Shown here: one piece after another, positions 51,599 to 60,649 of the stretch
Position numbering within the stretch: position 1 is the stretch's first letter
How the letters are laid out: every line of letters begins with the position of its first letter
NCBI RefSeq assembly: GCF_001613205.1
Contig: NZ_BDBX01000001.1
Location: 1 to 64,000 of the forward strand
Source: Nocardia sienata NBRC 100364
Lineage (GTDB): Bacteria > Actinomycetota > Actinomycetes > Mycobacteriales > Mycobacteriaceae
Length of the DNA stretch: 64,000 bases
Direction of reading: 5' to 3'
Program-made: the position numbers and the translations under genes
The notes under the pieces: model-generated
Told to the model about the DNA's origin: nothing
Databases searched by the model: none
What the model saw: only the letters and a program-made list of their open reading frames with translations

Positions 51599-51790
51599 AT
51601 GCTTCGTGGTGTGATCGAAGTCGGCGACCAGGTGCGGATCGGTGAGTTCGGTGGGTCGATCTTCGTGGTACGCGAGATCGACCCCGGTGAAGACCGTGCG
51701 GTGATCGAGTCGGTTGATGAATCCGCCGCTGGTCGGTACCCATTTTCTATGCCGCTGGGCGCTTTGGTGCGGGTCGATCCGGGGGGCTGA
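51599..51790 (+). CDS. Small hypothetical protein
   Basis: 63 residues from the ATG at 51599 (or 59 from the GTG at 51611). EVGDQVRIGEFGGSIFVVRE and AVIESVDESAAGRYPFSMPL suggest a small beta protein, possibly an SH3-like barrel. No ribosome binding site is clear and no family is recognised. Confidence 0.45.
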   Translation: MLRGVIEVGDQVRIGEFGGSIFVVREIDPGEDRAVIESVDESAAGRYPFSMPLGALVRVDPGG

Positions 51791-51799
51791 CACCGTCGG

Positions 51800-51955
51800 T
51801 ATCCGATCGCGACCGTGCTGCCGGCGGGACTGCTGCAGAGCATGCTGAGTGTGATCGGGGTGGCGAGGCTGATGCGCTTCATCCCGCGCAGCGTGATGGT
51901 CGGATTCGTCAACGCGCTCGCGATCCCGATCTTCACCGCCCAGCTGCCGGGCCGC
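51800..51955 (+). pseudogene. SulP-family anion transporter relic
   Basis: VLPAGLLQSMLSVIGVARLM and RFIPRSVMVGFVNALAIPIF, TAQLP is a recognisable transmembrane stretch of SulP sulfate/bicarbonate permeases. Nothing of the family precedes or follows it in any frame, so about 50 of roughly 500 residues remain. Confidence 0.65.
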
Positions 51956-52094
51956 CGTGGCGGCTCGCCCGGGCAAACCGGCGCGGTATCCGATGGTCGA
52001 CCACGCCGGCGCGGTGGTCGAAGTACCGCAGGTGAGGCGCGCCCGGATCACGCCCAGGCGACAAGCAGCCGGAAGGTGGCCGAGGTGCGATCGG

Positions 52095-52568
52095 TCAGGG
52101 ATGGTCGGCTGCGTACTGCTCCCGCCATCGATCGATCAGCGGAACCAATTCGTTGAGCATGAAGGTGTAGAAGTCCCCCATCTCATGCATCCGGCGGGCG
52201 GTGACGGTATCGGGGCCGGTGGCGTCGAGGCCTTCTCGGGCCGCATCGCGCATGGTGGTCAGCATCGTGTTCTGCTGCGACATCAGCGCTGCCCACGCCC
52301 CGGCCCGGAATCGGTAGTGGTCGCGGCGGCTGCCCGGTGCGGGCACCCGTTCGATCAGTCCCACCGGCATCAGATGCTTGACCGCCGTCGACACCGCACC
52401 GGAACTGATCGACAACTCCGCGCACAGGTCGGCGGCGGTCATCGTGTCCTGCTCGGTGTAGAGCAGGGCGGTCAACACGCGCGCTGTCGAACGTTGCATC
52501 CCCCCGCCGGCCGACAGCGTCAGGGCCAGTTTCTCCGCGGCGTCTCGCAATCGTTCGTTGGTTCCCAC
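52095..52568 (-). CDS. MarR/GbsR-type transcriptional regulator
   Basis: 157 residues from a GTG at 52568. A winged helix with LTALLYTEQDTMTAADLCAE, LSISSGAVSTAVKHLMPVGL and IERVPAPGSRRDHYRF is followed by helical regions. It is divergent from an ABC exporter operon, separated by a 71-base region with an AT-rich palindrome, and most likely represses it. Confidence 0.85.
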   Translation of the reverse strand: MGTNERLRDAAEKLALTLSAGGGMQRSTARVLTALLYTEQDTMTAADLCAELSISSGAVSTAVKHLMPVGLIERVPAPGSRRDHYRFRAGAWAALMSQQNTMLTTMRDAAREGLDATGPDTVTARRMHEMGDFYTFMLNELVPLIDRWREQYAADHP

Positions 52569-52599
52569 CCTACGAAGGTAACAGACCTCCCAACCTTCC

Positions 52600-52616
52600 G
52601 AGTATTTACAAATCTC
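52600..52616. promoter_or_regulatory. Imperfect AT-rich palindrome between regulator and ABC genes
   Basis: GAGTATTTACAAATCTC has arms GAG.ATTT and AAAT.CTC. It lies 31 bases upstream of the divergent MarR-type gene and 23 before the ATP-binding protein gene, so it is a likely regulator site overlapping both promoters. Confidence 0.45.
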
Positions 52617-52639
52617 TGAAAGCTCGATATTTTCGGTTC

Positions 52640-53539
52640 ATGGTGAAAGCAATCGAGCTGAACGGGCTCACGAAGACCTACGGCTCGGCACGAGGTCTGG
52701 TCGGACTGTCGCTGACGGTGGAGCGCGGAGAGGTGTTCGGGTATCTGGGCCCCAACGGCGCCGGGAAATCCACCACCATCCGGCTACTGCTGGACCTGAT
52801 CCGCCCCACCAGCGGCACTGCGCGGGTCCTGGACATGGACCCGCGCGCCCACGCGGTGCGGTTGCACGCACGGATCGGATATCTCGCCGGCGATTTCGTC
52901 GCGCCGGGCCACCAGCGTGTCGGCTCGGCCCTGCGGTTCCTGGCCGCGTTGCGTGGCGGCGCCGGCGCGGACCGTATCGACACGCTGTGTGAGCGACTGG
53001 ACCTGGATCAGGGCAAACGCATCGCGGAGTTGTCGAAGGGCAACCGGCAGAAGGTCGGGCTGGTACAGGCATTCATGCACACCCCCGAACTGCTCATCCT
53101 GGACGAACCCACCTCGGGCCTGGACCCACTGGCCCAGCAGATCTTCCTGGCCATGGTCTCCGAGGCCGCGGGCAACGGGCAGACGGTGTTCATGTCCAGC
53201 CACATCATGAGCGAGGTCGAAGCGGTAGCCGATCGCGTGGCCATCATCCGCGAAGGCAGTCTGGTCGCCGTCGACACCGTGGCCGGTCTGCGCGCCGACG
53301 CGGTCCGCGAGGTCGAGGCCACGTTCACCCGTTCCGTGGATCCTGCCGAGTTCGCTGTCCTGGCCGGGGTCACCGACGTCCGGATCGAGGGCGCCACGCT
53401 GCGCTGCCGGGTCACCGGCAGCCCCGACGCTCTGCTGCGTGCCCTGGCCGGCCACCACTTGACCGGTTTGCTGGTTACCGAACCCGCCCTCGACGAGTTG
53501 TTCCACAGCTACTACACCGGAGAAGCCGATGCTGCCTGA
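52640..53539 (+). CDS. ABC transporter ATP-binding protein (export type)
   Basis: 299 residues. Walker A GPNGAGKST, a signature segment LSKGNRQKVGLVQAF and Walker B LLILDEPTSGLDP are intact; HIMSEVEAVADRVAIIREG follows. The C-terminal extra domain is typical of drug/lipid export ATPases. Its stop overlaps the permease start by 11 bases. A substrate such as an antibiotic or lipid cannot be told from the sequence. Confidence 0.93.
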   Translation: MVKAIELNGLTKTYGSARGLVGLSLTVERGEVFGYLGPNGAGKSTTIRLLLDLIRPTSGTARVLDMDPRAHAVRLHARIGYLAGDFVAPGHQRVGSALRFLAALRGGAGADRIDTLCERLDLDQGKRIAELSKGNRQKVGLVQAFMHTPELLILDEPTSGLDPLAQQIFLAMVSEAAGNGQTVFMSSHIMSEVEAVADRVAIIREGSLVAVDTVAGLRADAVREVEATFTRSVDPAEFAVLAGVTDVRIEGATLRCRVTGSPDALLRALAGHHLTGLLVTEPALDELFHSYYTGEADAA

Positions 53540-54320
53540 TATCTACCTCCGCACCCTGGCCGACAACCGCCGCGGCCTGCTGGCCTGGTCGGCCGGTACC
53601 GCCGCGGTGGGGTTGATGTATGCCGCGTTCTACCCGCAGGTCTCCGAAGGCGGCATGGCCGACACGGTGGCGAACTACCCCGAGGCGATGCGCGAAGCCT
53701 TGCGGATGAACGATCTGGGCTCGGCCGCGGGATATCTGGGGTCCACGGTGTTCGGACTGCTCCTGCCGCTGCTGGTCATGGCCTACGGCGTGACCTTCGG
53801 TGCCCGCTCGATCGCCGGCGACGAGGAAACCGGCTACCTCGACCTGCTGCTCGCCCACCCTGTCGGTCGCACCCGACTGGCGATACAGCGCTTCGCCGGC
53901 CTGGTCACCGGTGCCGCCGCGATCGCGGCGCTGGTTTTCCTCGGCATGCTCGCGGTGCGCTCCGCAGCGGATCTCGACTCCATCGGCATCGCCGAATTCG
54001 CCGCCCAATGCGTGCACCTGGCGCTGCTGGGCATCATCTTCGGGGCGCTGTCGCTCGGGCTGAGTGCCGCGATCGGCAAACGCGGGCCGGTATTGGGAAT
54101 CGCGGTCGGGATCGGCGTGCTCACCTATGTCGCGGGCAACCTCGCCGGTGTGATCGGCGCGGACTGGCTGAAATACCTCTCCCCTTTCCACTACTACATA
54201 GGTGGCGAACCCCTGCGCCACGGAATGCAGTGGGCCGACGCCGCGATCCTGCTGACGGCCACGATCACCCTGGTCGCCGCCGGATTCCTGCGCTTCACCC
54301 GCCGGGATCTGCGGTCCTGA
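53529..54320 (+). CDS. ABC transporter permease
   Basis: 263 residues with six membrane segments: TAAVGLMYAAFYPQ, TVFGLLLPLLVMAYGVTF, GLVTGAAAIAALVFLGML, LALLGIIFGALSLGLS, VLGIAVGIGVLTYVAGN and AAILLTATITLVAAGFLRF. AGDEETGYLDLLLAHPVGR is the ABC-2-type coupling region. It is coupled to the ATP-binding protein gene. Confidence 0.92.
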   Translation: MLPDIYLRTLADNRRGLLAWSAGTAAVGLMYAAFYPQVSEGGMADTVANYPEAMREALRMNDLGSAAGYLGSTVFGLLLPLLVMAYGVTFGARSIAGDEETGYLDLLLAHPVGRTRLAIQRFAGLVTGAAAIAALVFLGMLAVRSAADLDSIGIAEFAAQCVHLALLGIIFGALSLGLSAAIGKRGPVLGIAVGIGVLTYVAGNLAGVIGADWLKYLSPFHYYIGGEPLRHGMQWADAAILLTATITLVAAGFLRFTRRDLRS

Positions 54321-54335
54321 CCGGCACACCGAAGG

Positions 54336-54361
54336 CCCCGCGGCCCCTGCCGGTCGCGGGG
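54336..54361 (+). terminator. Hairpin after the ABC permease
   Basis: CCCCGCG and CGCGGGG pair around a 12-base loop 15 bases after the permease stop. No T tract. Confidence 0.4.
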
Positions 54362-54415
54362 ACACTGCCGGCCGCCTACCGGGCGCGACCGCGTTGAAGC
54401 GGGCGCGGCAGCCCC

Positions 54416-55249
54416 TCATCGGAAAGCGTCGACGTTCTCCTCAGCCCATTGCGCGAAGGTCCTTGCCACTGAACCCGTCACCCTTGGGACTGTGTCGCGC
54501 ACCTGCAGCAGTGCGTCGTTGACGTCGCCGCCGGTCACGTCCAGGACGGCGTCGGCGGCGTCCTCACCGAAGACCGCGACCATGCCCGGTCGGGCGTCCT
54601 CCCGGGTGATCTCGGTGAACTCGATATCCCGGTTCAGTAGCCCAGCGATGGTTCCGACCTGCTGACGCGCACTGACCGTTGCGGGACCGGTCAGTGCATA
54701 CCGTTGCCCTCGGTGGCCGGGCTCGGTCAGCGCGACCCGGACCACCGACGCAATGTCAGCGGGATGAATCGTCGGGAGCCCGATATCGGCATAGGGCACC
54801 TGAACGGGTTGACCCGCTTGAACAGTCGATGCCCACATCAGGGCATTGGACGCGAACTGTGTCGGCCGCAGGATTGTCCAGTCCATTCCACTGGCCTCGA
54901 GAAGCTTCTCGACCACCGCATTGTCGACAGCGGGACCGAGGTGGGGATGGGTCTCCACGGTAATCGACGACACCAGCACCACATGCTCGACACCGGCCCG
55001 GCGAGCGAGGTCGATGATCTCGGCATCCGGTCCGAGTCGCGGCACGAGGAACATCGACCGCACCCCGTCCAGAGCGGCCGTCAGCGAGGAAACGTCGGCC
55101 AGATCGCCCTCGACGGCCTCGACCCCGGCCAGGCGGGCCGCTCCGGCGGCATTCCGGGTGAGCGCCCTGATCGGCCCGGCGCCGCACGCGCGCAACTCGT
55201 TCAGCAACGAGCTGCCGATGTTCCCGGTGGCTCCCGTGACCAGAATCAT
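54416..55249 (-). CDS. NmrA-like NAD(P)-binding protein
   Basis: 277 residues from the ATG at 55249 (GAGAGG 8 bases upstream); an ATG at 55255 lies too near that site. The Rossmann motif ILVTGATGNIGSSLLNEL opens it; HVVLVSSITVE, GMDWTILRPTQFASN and LPTIHPADIASVV follow, as in NmrA/HSCARG-type atypical SDRs and NAD(P)H:quinone oxidoreductase relatives. It may sense or use NADPH. It stands alone. Confidence 0.85.
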   Translation of the reverse strand: MILVTGATGNIGSSLLNELRACGAGPIRALTRNAAGAARLAGVEAVEGDLADVSSLTAALDGVRSMFLVPRLGPDAEIIDLARRAGVEHVVLVSSITVETHPHLGPAVDNAVVEKLLEASGMDWTILRPTQFASNALMWASTVQAGQPVQVPYADIGLPTIHPADIASVVRVALTEPGHRGQRYALTGPATVSARQQVGTIAGLLNRDIEFTEITREDARPGMVAVFGEDAADAVLDVTGGDVNDALLQVRDTVPRVTGSVARTFAQWAEENVDAFR

Positions 55250-55638
55250 GAGCATGTCCTCTCGTGTGGTGATCAGCTGGACGCCACGCTAGAACCTCAA
55301 CATATATATAGGTCAAGATCGAGCGAAAACGCTGATCCAGGCGAGCCGGCCGGCTCGCACCGCTTTCGGTGGTGTCCCTTTTCACGCACAGAATGGGTCG
55401 CGCAGGTCGCTGAATGATGTGGAGATTCACGGCCGAGCGACGTCAGTTTTCACGACCGAAGACGGGGGCGCGCCACCAGCACTCGCCGATTCGGTCGCCG
55501 ACCTGCTCACCCACGACCGAGACCTCCACGGGTATCGCAACAGGCCGAGATAGCAAGCCCCGAGCACGGCATTGCACAGATGCTCAGGCGGTGCGCTCAT
55601 GGGGTAGGCGCACCGGACCGGGCGAACTCATCGGCACC
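55250..55638. promoter_or_regulatory. Promoter region of the NmrA-like gene
   Basis: About 390 bases. On the minus strand TTGACC followed by an AT-rich TATATATATG run lies about 60 bases before the NmrA-like start, a likely promoter. No gene is supported in the rest. Confidence 0.4.
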
Positions 55639-56217
55639 TCAGCTGCCGTGTTTCCGGTCCCGGTCCGGCAGCCTGGGGTCGAACTGGGCTCTACTCACGA
55701 CTTGTGGTTCAGGTACGAGCGTGGTCACAGTCGACTGCCACGGGACAGCCGAGGCCCAGCCGACAAGGGGCATGGTCTCGTCGTAGTGCGGAGCGAACTG
55801 CGCGACGGCGATGGTGGGCATCTGGTAGTTCAGGCTGCGGACGTGGTCGAGGAACGTCTCGGGCAGCGAGACGTGATGCGTTTCCAGGTAATACGGGAAG
55901 TCGTGGCGCCACAGCCAGGTGCCGTCGGTCACCAGGGAAGAGCATCCGGGAGCATGCGGGTGGGAGCTCCCGGTGATGACATCGCGTCCGGATTCCATGA
56001 CGTCGATCAGAACGTGGCCGGCCTCCAGGTAGGCCACCAGGTCCGCCTCGTCCGGCTCGCCGACGGGCCGGACCGCATCGTGAATCGACCCACTCTGGCC
56101 GGAGTGGTCGTCCAGTTCTACGTAGAAACCCAGCAATCCCAGCACTGCGTCTCCTTCGACGAGCCCTTCCGCGATACGGGAGTGCAGCCACCGTTGACCT
56201 TCGGTGGGTGAAGACAA
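55639..56217 (-). CDS. Hypothetical protein, possible immunity protein
   Basis: 192 residues if the TTG at 56217 is the start; the true start is uncertain because the region upstream is a decayed toxin gene. EADLVAYLEAGHVLIDVMES, CSSLVTDGTWLWRHDFPYYL and THHVSLPETFLDHVRS are like conserved actinobacterial hypothetical proteins often found beside polymorphic toxins. An immunity role is inferred from position only. Confidence 0.55.
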   Translation of the reverse strand: MSSPTEGQRWLHSRIAEGLVEGDAVLGLLGFYVELDDHSGQSGSIHDAVRPVGEPDEADLVAYLEAGHVLIDVMESGRDVITGSSHPHAPGCSSLVTDGTWLWRHDFPYYLETHHVSLPETFLDHVRSLNYQMPTIAVAQFAPHYDETMPLVGWASAVPWQSTVTTLVPEPQVVSRAQFDPRLPDRDRKHGS

Positions 56218-56415
56218 ACGATCATGCCCACCGGGGTGGCAATGTTCAGTGAAGCCGACACGAGTAGTTCACTACCACTCTTCAGTGTGGTCAGGTGGTC
56301 AGCATCTCCTGGAGTCCACCCTTTTGTCTTCGATGTCCGCGAACAGGTTGGCAATGGCGACGATCCGAGCGGGGGCGTTGGTGACTGTGCTGTCACGATT
56401 TTCCGTGAAAGGGCG
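56218..56415 (-). pseudogene. Degenerate copy of the toxin N-terminal region
   Basis: On the minus strand frame A reads TVTNAPARIVAIANLFADIE, DKR; after a frameshift frame B reads DADHLTTLKSGSELLVSASL, NIATPVG. Together they align end to end with residues of the toxin encoded at 56842-57852 (AVTGAASRISAIADLLTGID and NDFATMKTAAESLAGAAQVM, AAPIG). It overlaps the 3' end of the immunity-type gene. It is therefore a leftover of a second toxin gene. Confidence 0.6.
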
Positions 56416-56842
56416 GGTACCCCCACTCCCGGGCATTGAGGGCGGGATCGTCGTACCAAGGGTCACCGTAGTTCTCGTATGGGTCGCCGAGTGCTTGCAG
56501 GCGCGCCCGGCCGCGCTCGGTGATCTCTGCTCGGAACACCTCGCTCGAACCGATTTCCTCTTCCGAGATATCAAGATACCCGGGAACGCCGTTGAATCCG
56601 CGGGCTATCCTCTGAACCGCTTCCTCTGCGGGTACTTCCCACGGCCCCCAGGATCGGCCACCGCCGGGAAAGGCTCCTGCGCGGATATATCCGTTGTCGA
56701 GGAGCTCGTGAATCTTCTCCAGGACCGATTGTCTGGAATATTCGGACGGAGTCAGAGTTCTTATGTTTTTTTCGAATTCTGACAAGGGTGCCCAGTCGTC
56801 GGAAATTCCATACAACAAGAAATTCTCGAGCACGATGTTCAT
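56393..56842 (-). CDS. Probable immunity protein of the adjacent toxin
   Basis: 149 residues. The ATG at 56842 shares a base with the toxin stop (TGATG), so translation is coupled. The protein begins MNIVLENFLLYGISDDWAPL and is acidic (DPYENYGDPWYDDP near the end), with an AEITERGRARLQALGD helix-wing-like piece. No family is recognised. The place right after a toxin-like gene is the main reason for the immunity call. Confidence 0.55.
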   Translation of the reverse strand: MNIVLENFLLYGISDDWAPLSEFEKNIRTLTPSEYSRQSVLEKIHELLDNGYIRAGAFPGGGRSWGPWEVPAEEAVQRIARGFNGVPGYLDISEEEIGSSEVFRAEITERGRARLQALGDPYENYGDPWYDDPALNAREWGYPPFHGKS

Positions 56843-57852
56843 CACTTCGGCAGGTGCACCTTCACGACTCGTCCGTTGGGGTATGTTACGTCGATTGTAA
56901 CGCCGCCGCTCGAGCTGGTATCGCGGATCCTGACCACCGTTCCGTCGGAGAGTTCGCTGGCGCGTCCGGGATAGTTACCCACATCTACCGGCTTTCCGTT
57001 TGCGGCCAGATCCTCGTACAGCTGTCGGATTTCATCATCGGATGCCATCTGCCTGTGCGGCTTGTTGTTTCCCGGTTGGGTCCTGGAATTGAGGATCTCA
57101 CGGACCTCGGACTCCTTGGTGGGCGAACCGGCCTTCACAGGCTCGTCGGCGCCGCCCGCGACGGAATCGTCGTCGATGGCAACGCGCGTCGCGATGATGG
57201 CCGCCAGGCCGGTAGCTACCTGATTCAGGTCGGGAAGCGCATCGAAAGCAGTGATGGCAGTGGCGGCGGCCGCGAGGCCCAGCAGGCTCCAGAGTCGGCT
57301 GGCTCGGTAGATACGGCTGATCGTCAGGGCGGTGTCACCGGCGAGCGCGACGACACCGCCGGCACCGGCTGCCAGGCTGCCGCCGACGGTGAGCCAGGAA
57401 ACAGCGACTGCGGCAGCGATGATGATGCCCGACTCGACGAGAAACGTTGTGGTCTCGCTGCTGATCTGCCGACTGGTTTCGGCGGTGTTCGTGCGGTATT
57501 CGCCGATGGGTGCGGCCATCACCTGTGCCGCGCCCGCGAGGCTTTCGGCGGCTGTCTTCATGGTGGCGAAGTCGTTGGCAATGCCTTGCCTCGTCCGCGG
57601 TTCGTCTATGCCTGTGAGCAGGTCGGCGATTGCGGAGATGCGGGAGGCGGCGCCGGTAACGGCTTCGTGGTTGCCGAATGATTTCCATACCGTCTCGGCG
57701 GCGGCCAGTTTCCCGAGATCGCCGTTGGGAAGCTTCCCGAACTCGGCGGTCACCTTGTCGAGAAGGCTGTCGAAGAACTCCGCGGCCGCACCCTCGTGGC
57801 CTAGGCCGTTGCCGTTGTCGGCGACGGAACTGGGGATCTCTACTGCGTGCAC
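56842..57852 (-). CDS. WXG/ESX-type polymorphic toxin-like protein
   Basis: 336 residues from a GTG at 57852. The first 130 residues are helical and WXG100-like (AAAEFFDSLLDKVTAEFGKL, WKSFGNHEAVTGAASRISAI, GEYRTNTAETSRQ). A hydrophobic middle (VESGIIIAAAVAVSWLTVGG and LLGLAAAATAITAF) follows. After a linker the last 85 residues form a compact domain with DDEIRQLYEDLAANGKPVDV, SDGTVVRIRDTSSSGGVTID and a KVHL end, the layout of small nuclease-type toxin tips. The toxin chemistry is not known. It probably uses a type VII secretion path; secretion genes are not in the window. Confidence 0.62.
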   Translation of the reverse strand: MHAVEIPSSVADNGNGLGHEGAAAEFFDSLLDKVTAEFGKLPNGDLGKLAAAETVWKSFGNHEAVTGAASRISAIADLLTGIDEPRTRQGIANDFATMKTAAESLAGAAQVMAAPIGEYRTNTAETSRQISSETTTFLVESGIIIAAAVAVSWLTVGGSLAAGAGGVVALAGDTALTISRIYRASRLWSLLGLAAAATAITAFDALPDLNQVATGLAAIIATRVAIDDDSVAGGADEPVKAGSPTKESEVREILNSRTQPGNNKPHRQMASDDEIRQLYEDLAANGKPVDVGNYPGRASELSDGTVVRIRDTSSSGGVTIDVTYPNGRVVKVHLPK

Positions 57853-58012
57853 GGTGACGTCGGCGAGTTGAGGCCGGTCGGGGTTGCTCTTCGTTGGCGA
57901 CGCCGTGGTTGTAGCCGGTGGCGTAGAGGAGGCGACTCTTGCCTTATGCAGGAAGAGCGCTTACGTCTGGTCGCAACAACTGCCCGGTGACGATGGAACG
58001 GATAGGTCTCGT

Positions 58013-58160
58013 GTGACGCAACTGCGTACCTACACGATCCGGGACGAACTTCTCGAGAAGTGGGCGGGCAAGTGGCGGGATCTGGCGGTGCCGCTTCGAC
58101 TCGAACTCGCTCTCGCGGTGGGCCTGAGTGTCCCGAAGACCGACAGTGCGATCGTAGGAA
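58013..58160 (+). pseudogene. NIPSNAP-family relic
   Basis: A GTG at 58013 opens VTQLRTYTIRDELLEKWAGK, WRDLAVPLR, which is the beginning of NIPSNAP-family proteins. After about 35 residues the similarity ends and no frame continues it. The remaining 57853-58292 region has no other supported gene. Confidence 0.5.
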
Positions 58161-58292
58161 CCTGTCGCCATCCGGGTGCCGTCGGGACCACGCCACGCCT
58201 TTGCCCCTCGCGGCCTCATCCAGCGACCGGCTCGACCACTTCTGCCCTGGTCGAGTGCGGCGTAGAATCGGGTGCGTTAGGGAGTTACCCCT

Positions 58293-59237
58293 ATGCAAAA
58301 GCGATGGTGGATGTGGATTGCCGCGTTCCTGACGACGCTGGGGATGTGCGCTGTACTCGCGTGCAGTAGCGGTACCCGACCCGAGCGCGCTACTCCCGGC
58401 CCGGACATACCCTCGCGGGTAGGGGTGCCCGTGCTGGTCGCGAAGATAGACAACAGTCCGCAGGCAAGGCCGCCGGTAGGGCTGGGAGCCGCCGACGTGG
58501 TTTACGTCGAGCCGGTCGAGGGTGGTTTGAGCCGGTTGGCCGCCGTGTTCTCGACCGACAAACCCCTGGTGATCGGACCTGTCCGAAGCGTACGGGAAAC
58601 GGATCTGACGCTGTTGGACCAGTTCGGCAACCCGACGTTGGCATCCTCTGGTGCCGCACCTGAGCTGGTTGCCTCGGTTGATCGCTCGTCGCTCCAGAAC
58701 GCCTCGGCCGATCGGCAACCTGCGGCGTACTACCGCGACTACAGTCGCGCCGCTCCGCACAATCTGTTCGTCCATTCGGATCAGTTGCCCGTCGGCGGTG
58801 GCTGGCCGGCGGCTTCGCAACCGCACTTCGGTCCTACGCCTGCCGGTGGCCTTCCCACGCAGTATCAGGAAGCGCGGTATCAGGGCACGGTGTTCGGTTT
58901 CAACTGGTCACCCGGCAACCATCGGTGGCTGGTGTCCATGGACGGTGCTGCCTACATCGTTGCCGATACCGGACAGCTCGTGGCAGGTACGGTCGTGCTG
59001 CAGAGTGTGCAGGTGCGCGACTCGGCCGTCAGCGACGTCGCGGGCAGCGTCTCACCCCTGGCCCAGACGACCGGTAGCGGTAAGGCCCTCCTACTTCGCG
59101 ACGGTCAAGCGTTCCCGGCCGTGTGGTCCCGGCCCTCCCCACAGGCAGGCACTACCTATACCACCCCCACCGGTACAGTCATCCCCTTCGCGCCGGGGCA
59201 GGTCTGGACAGTTCTGATTCCAGCGCAGCTCTGGTGA
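58293..59237 (+). CDS. DUF3048 lipoprotein (YerB-like)
   Basis: 314 residues. A lipoprotein signal ends AVLAC, with Cys24 as the lipid site. The mature part has VLVAKIDNSPQARPPVGLGA, DVVYVEPVEGGLSRLAAVFS and GPVRSVRETDLTLLDQFGNP, the DUF3048 signature seen in YerB of Bacillus and many actinobacteria. Function is unknown; it should sit on the outer face of the membrane. AGGGAG precedes the ATG. Confidence 0.88.
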   Translation: MQKRWWMWIAAFLTTLGMCAVLACSSGTRPERATPGPDIPSRVGVPVLVAKIDNSPQARPPVGLGAADVVYVEPVEGGLSRLAAVFSTDKPLVIGPVRSVRETDLTLLDQFGNPTLASSGAAPELVASVDRSSLQNASADRQPAAYYRDYSRAAPHNLFVHSDQLPVGGGWPAASQPHFGPTPAGGLPTQYQEARYQGTVFGFNWSPGNHRWLVSMDGAAYIVADTGQLVAGTVVLQSVQVRDSAVSDVAGSVSPLAQTTGSGKALLLRDGQAFPAVWSRPSPQAGTTYTTPTGTVIPFAPGQVWTVLIPAQLW

Positions 59238-59522
59238 CCGGGACTGCGCTGCTCCACTTCTTACCGGACGTGCCGTCGAGGCCTATGTGGGGACCGGTTC
59301 CAAGTCCCTCTCGCTCAGTCCTTTCCGCGGCATCCTCCTCCCAGGAAGGCGATGAATACCGGGGACCTGCCTTCTCGGAACGCGGAAGGTTCATGGCTTG
59401 TCTCGATGTTCGGGCAGCGTCATCGACAGAACAGCGGATGACCCCAGGGCCCGCATCTGTACAGCTACAACTCGGTTGATGTGTATGCAGCATCTCGCCG
59501 CGGCGAGCCTTGGCGCGGGTGT

Positions 59523-60215
59523 TCAGGCCCGGCGGGTCCACAGGGTCGCTTTGATCCGCGCCATCGGCCCGCCCGCGCGGTCCACCTCGATGACCTTGAA
59601 CCACACCACGTTGTGCTCGGGCGTGATACCGCAAAAGGCATCGCCCTTTTCGAGGATGTATTGGTATTCGCGAACTTGGGTTCCGTTCACCACTTCCAAG
59701 CCGCCGGCCTGTTCGAAGCACAATTGGGGTGTCGGTTCCAGCATGCTGCCGAAACCGATCGGTCCGCCGACGATAGGAAGACTATCTGTGTCGCAGCGGC
59801 GCCTGAACGAAAGGCCCGCCGCTTGATGCTGTCCCGTATGGACGGTGGGTTCGGCCTTGTCCCAGTCGACGATCGTGTAGACGGTGTAGCGGCAGTCGCC
59901 GTTCGATTCCTCGATATCGATCGATCGCTGCGAGTACACAGGCTGCCAACGGGGGCTTTCGGAAGCGGCCGTCGTTGTGCTGATGGCCGGAGGACTCGCC
60001 GGAATCGAGGGGCCGGAAGTGGGTGGTGCAACAGTCGCCGGTGCGGCGTCACCGGTGAGTTTGTCCAGCAGGATCGGCGCCCCGATACTGATCAACGCGA
60101 TGATCAGTGGTGCCACGACGACACCGATCCAGAACTCCGGCTTCGAGTACCACGGCCTTTCCGGTTCGTGTGGCGGCCTCGCAGGGACCCCGGGCGGGAA
60201 CTGCTGCGTGGTCAT
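59523..60215 (-). CDS. Membrane-anchored hypothetical protein
   Basis: 230 residues from the ATG at 60215. A Pro-rich cytoplasmic head (MTTQQFPPGVPARPP), one membrane span (FWIGVVVAPLIIALISIGA), a Ser/Thr/Pro linker, then an extracellular domain with four cysteines (CRYTVY, CDTDS, CFEQAG, FCGIT). No known family is recognised. The layout is common in Nocardia-like cell-wall proteins. Confidence 0.65.
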   Translation of the reverse strand: MTTQQFPPGVPARPPHEPERPWYSKPEFWIGVVVAPLIIALISIGAPILLDKLTGDAAPATVAPPTSGPSIPASPPAISTTTAASESPRWQPVYSQRSIDIEESNGDCRYTVYTIVDWDKAEPTVHTGQHQAAGLSFRRRCDTDSLPIVGGPIGFGSMLEPTPQLCFEQAGGLEVVNGTQVREYQYILEKGDAFCGITPEHNVVWFKVIEVDRAGGPMARIKATLWTRRA

Positions 60216-60649
60216 CGGCTTCCGCCCCCTTCTGCATGTCCTCCCTGCACCGACCACTCTAGTGTCTTGTCAGGCAACGCTGGGTAGATAATCCGGGCGG
60301 GCTTCATGGGTAGGTGGTCGTAAGAATTGGGAAGGGACACAATAGGTCCCGCATTCCATCGACACCCGATCGCTGCAGAGTTTCGGTCGAGCGTGCCCAA
60401 TCGGCGACTCCTACACAGACCCCCACGTCCCCATGCTCCTCGCGAAGGAGCGGGGCAACAACCGTATCGGACACCGACCCGCAATGGGTCGGCATCGACG
60501 GCGCCGGCGTGCGGGCGCAGTCTCGGGTGGCCGCGCGGCCTCCTCCATCGGCCGCGCTGTGGCCTGCGTGCGGCTTCGTCGTTCACTTGATCTTGTCGAT
60601 CGGCAGGTACGAGGGAGCGGATAGCCGCTCGGGAGCCGATCATCAATTT

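Noticed and set aside
60304..60495. 63-residue minus-strand ORF with fairly natural composition
   Set aside because: No start context and no recognisable domain; it overlaps unexplained plus-strand frames.
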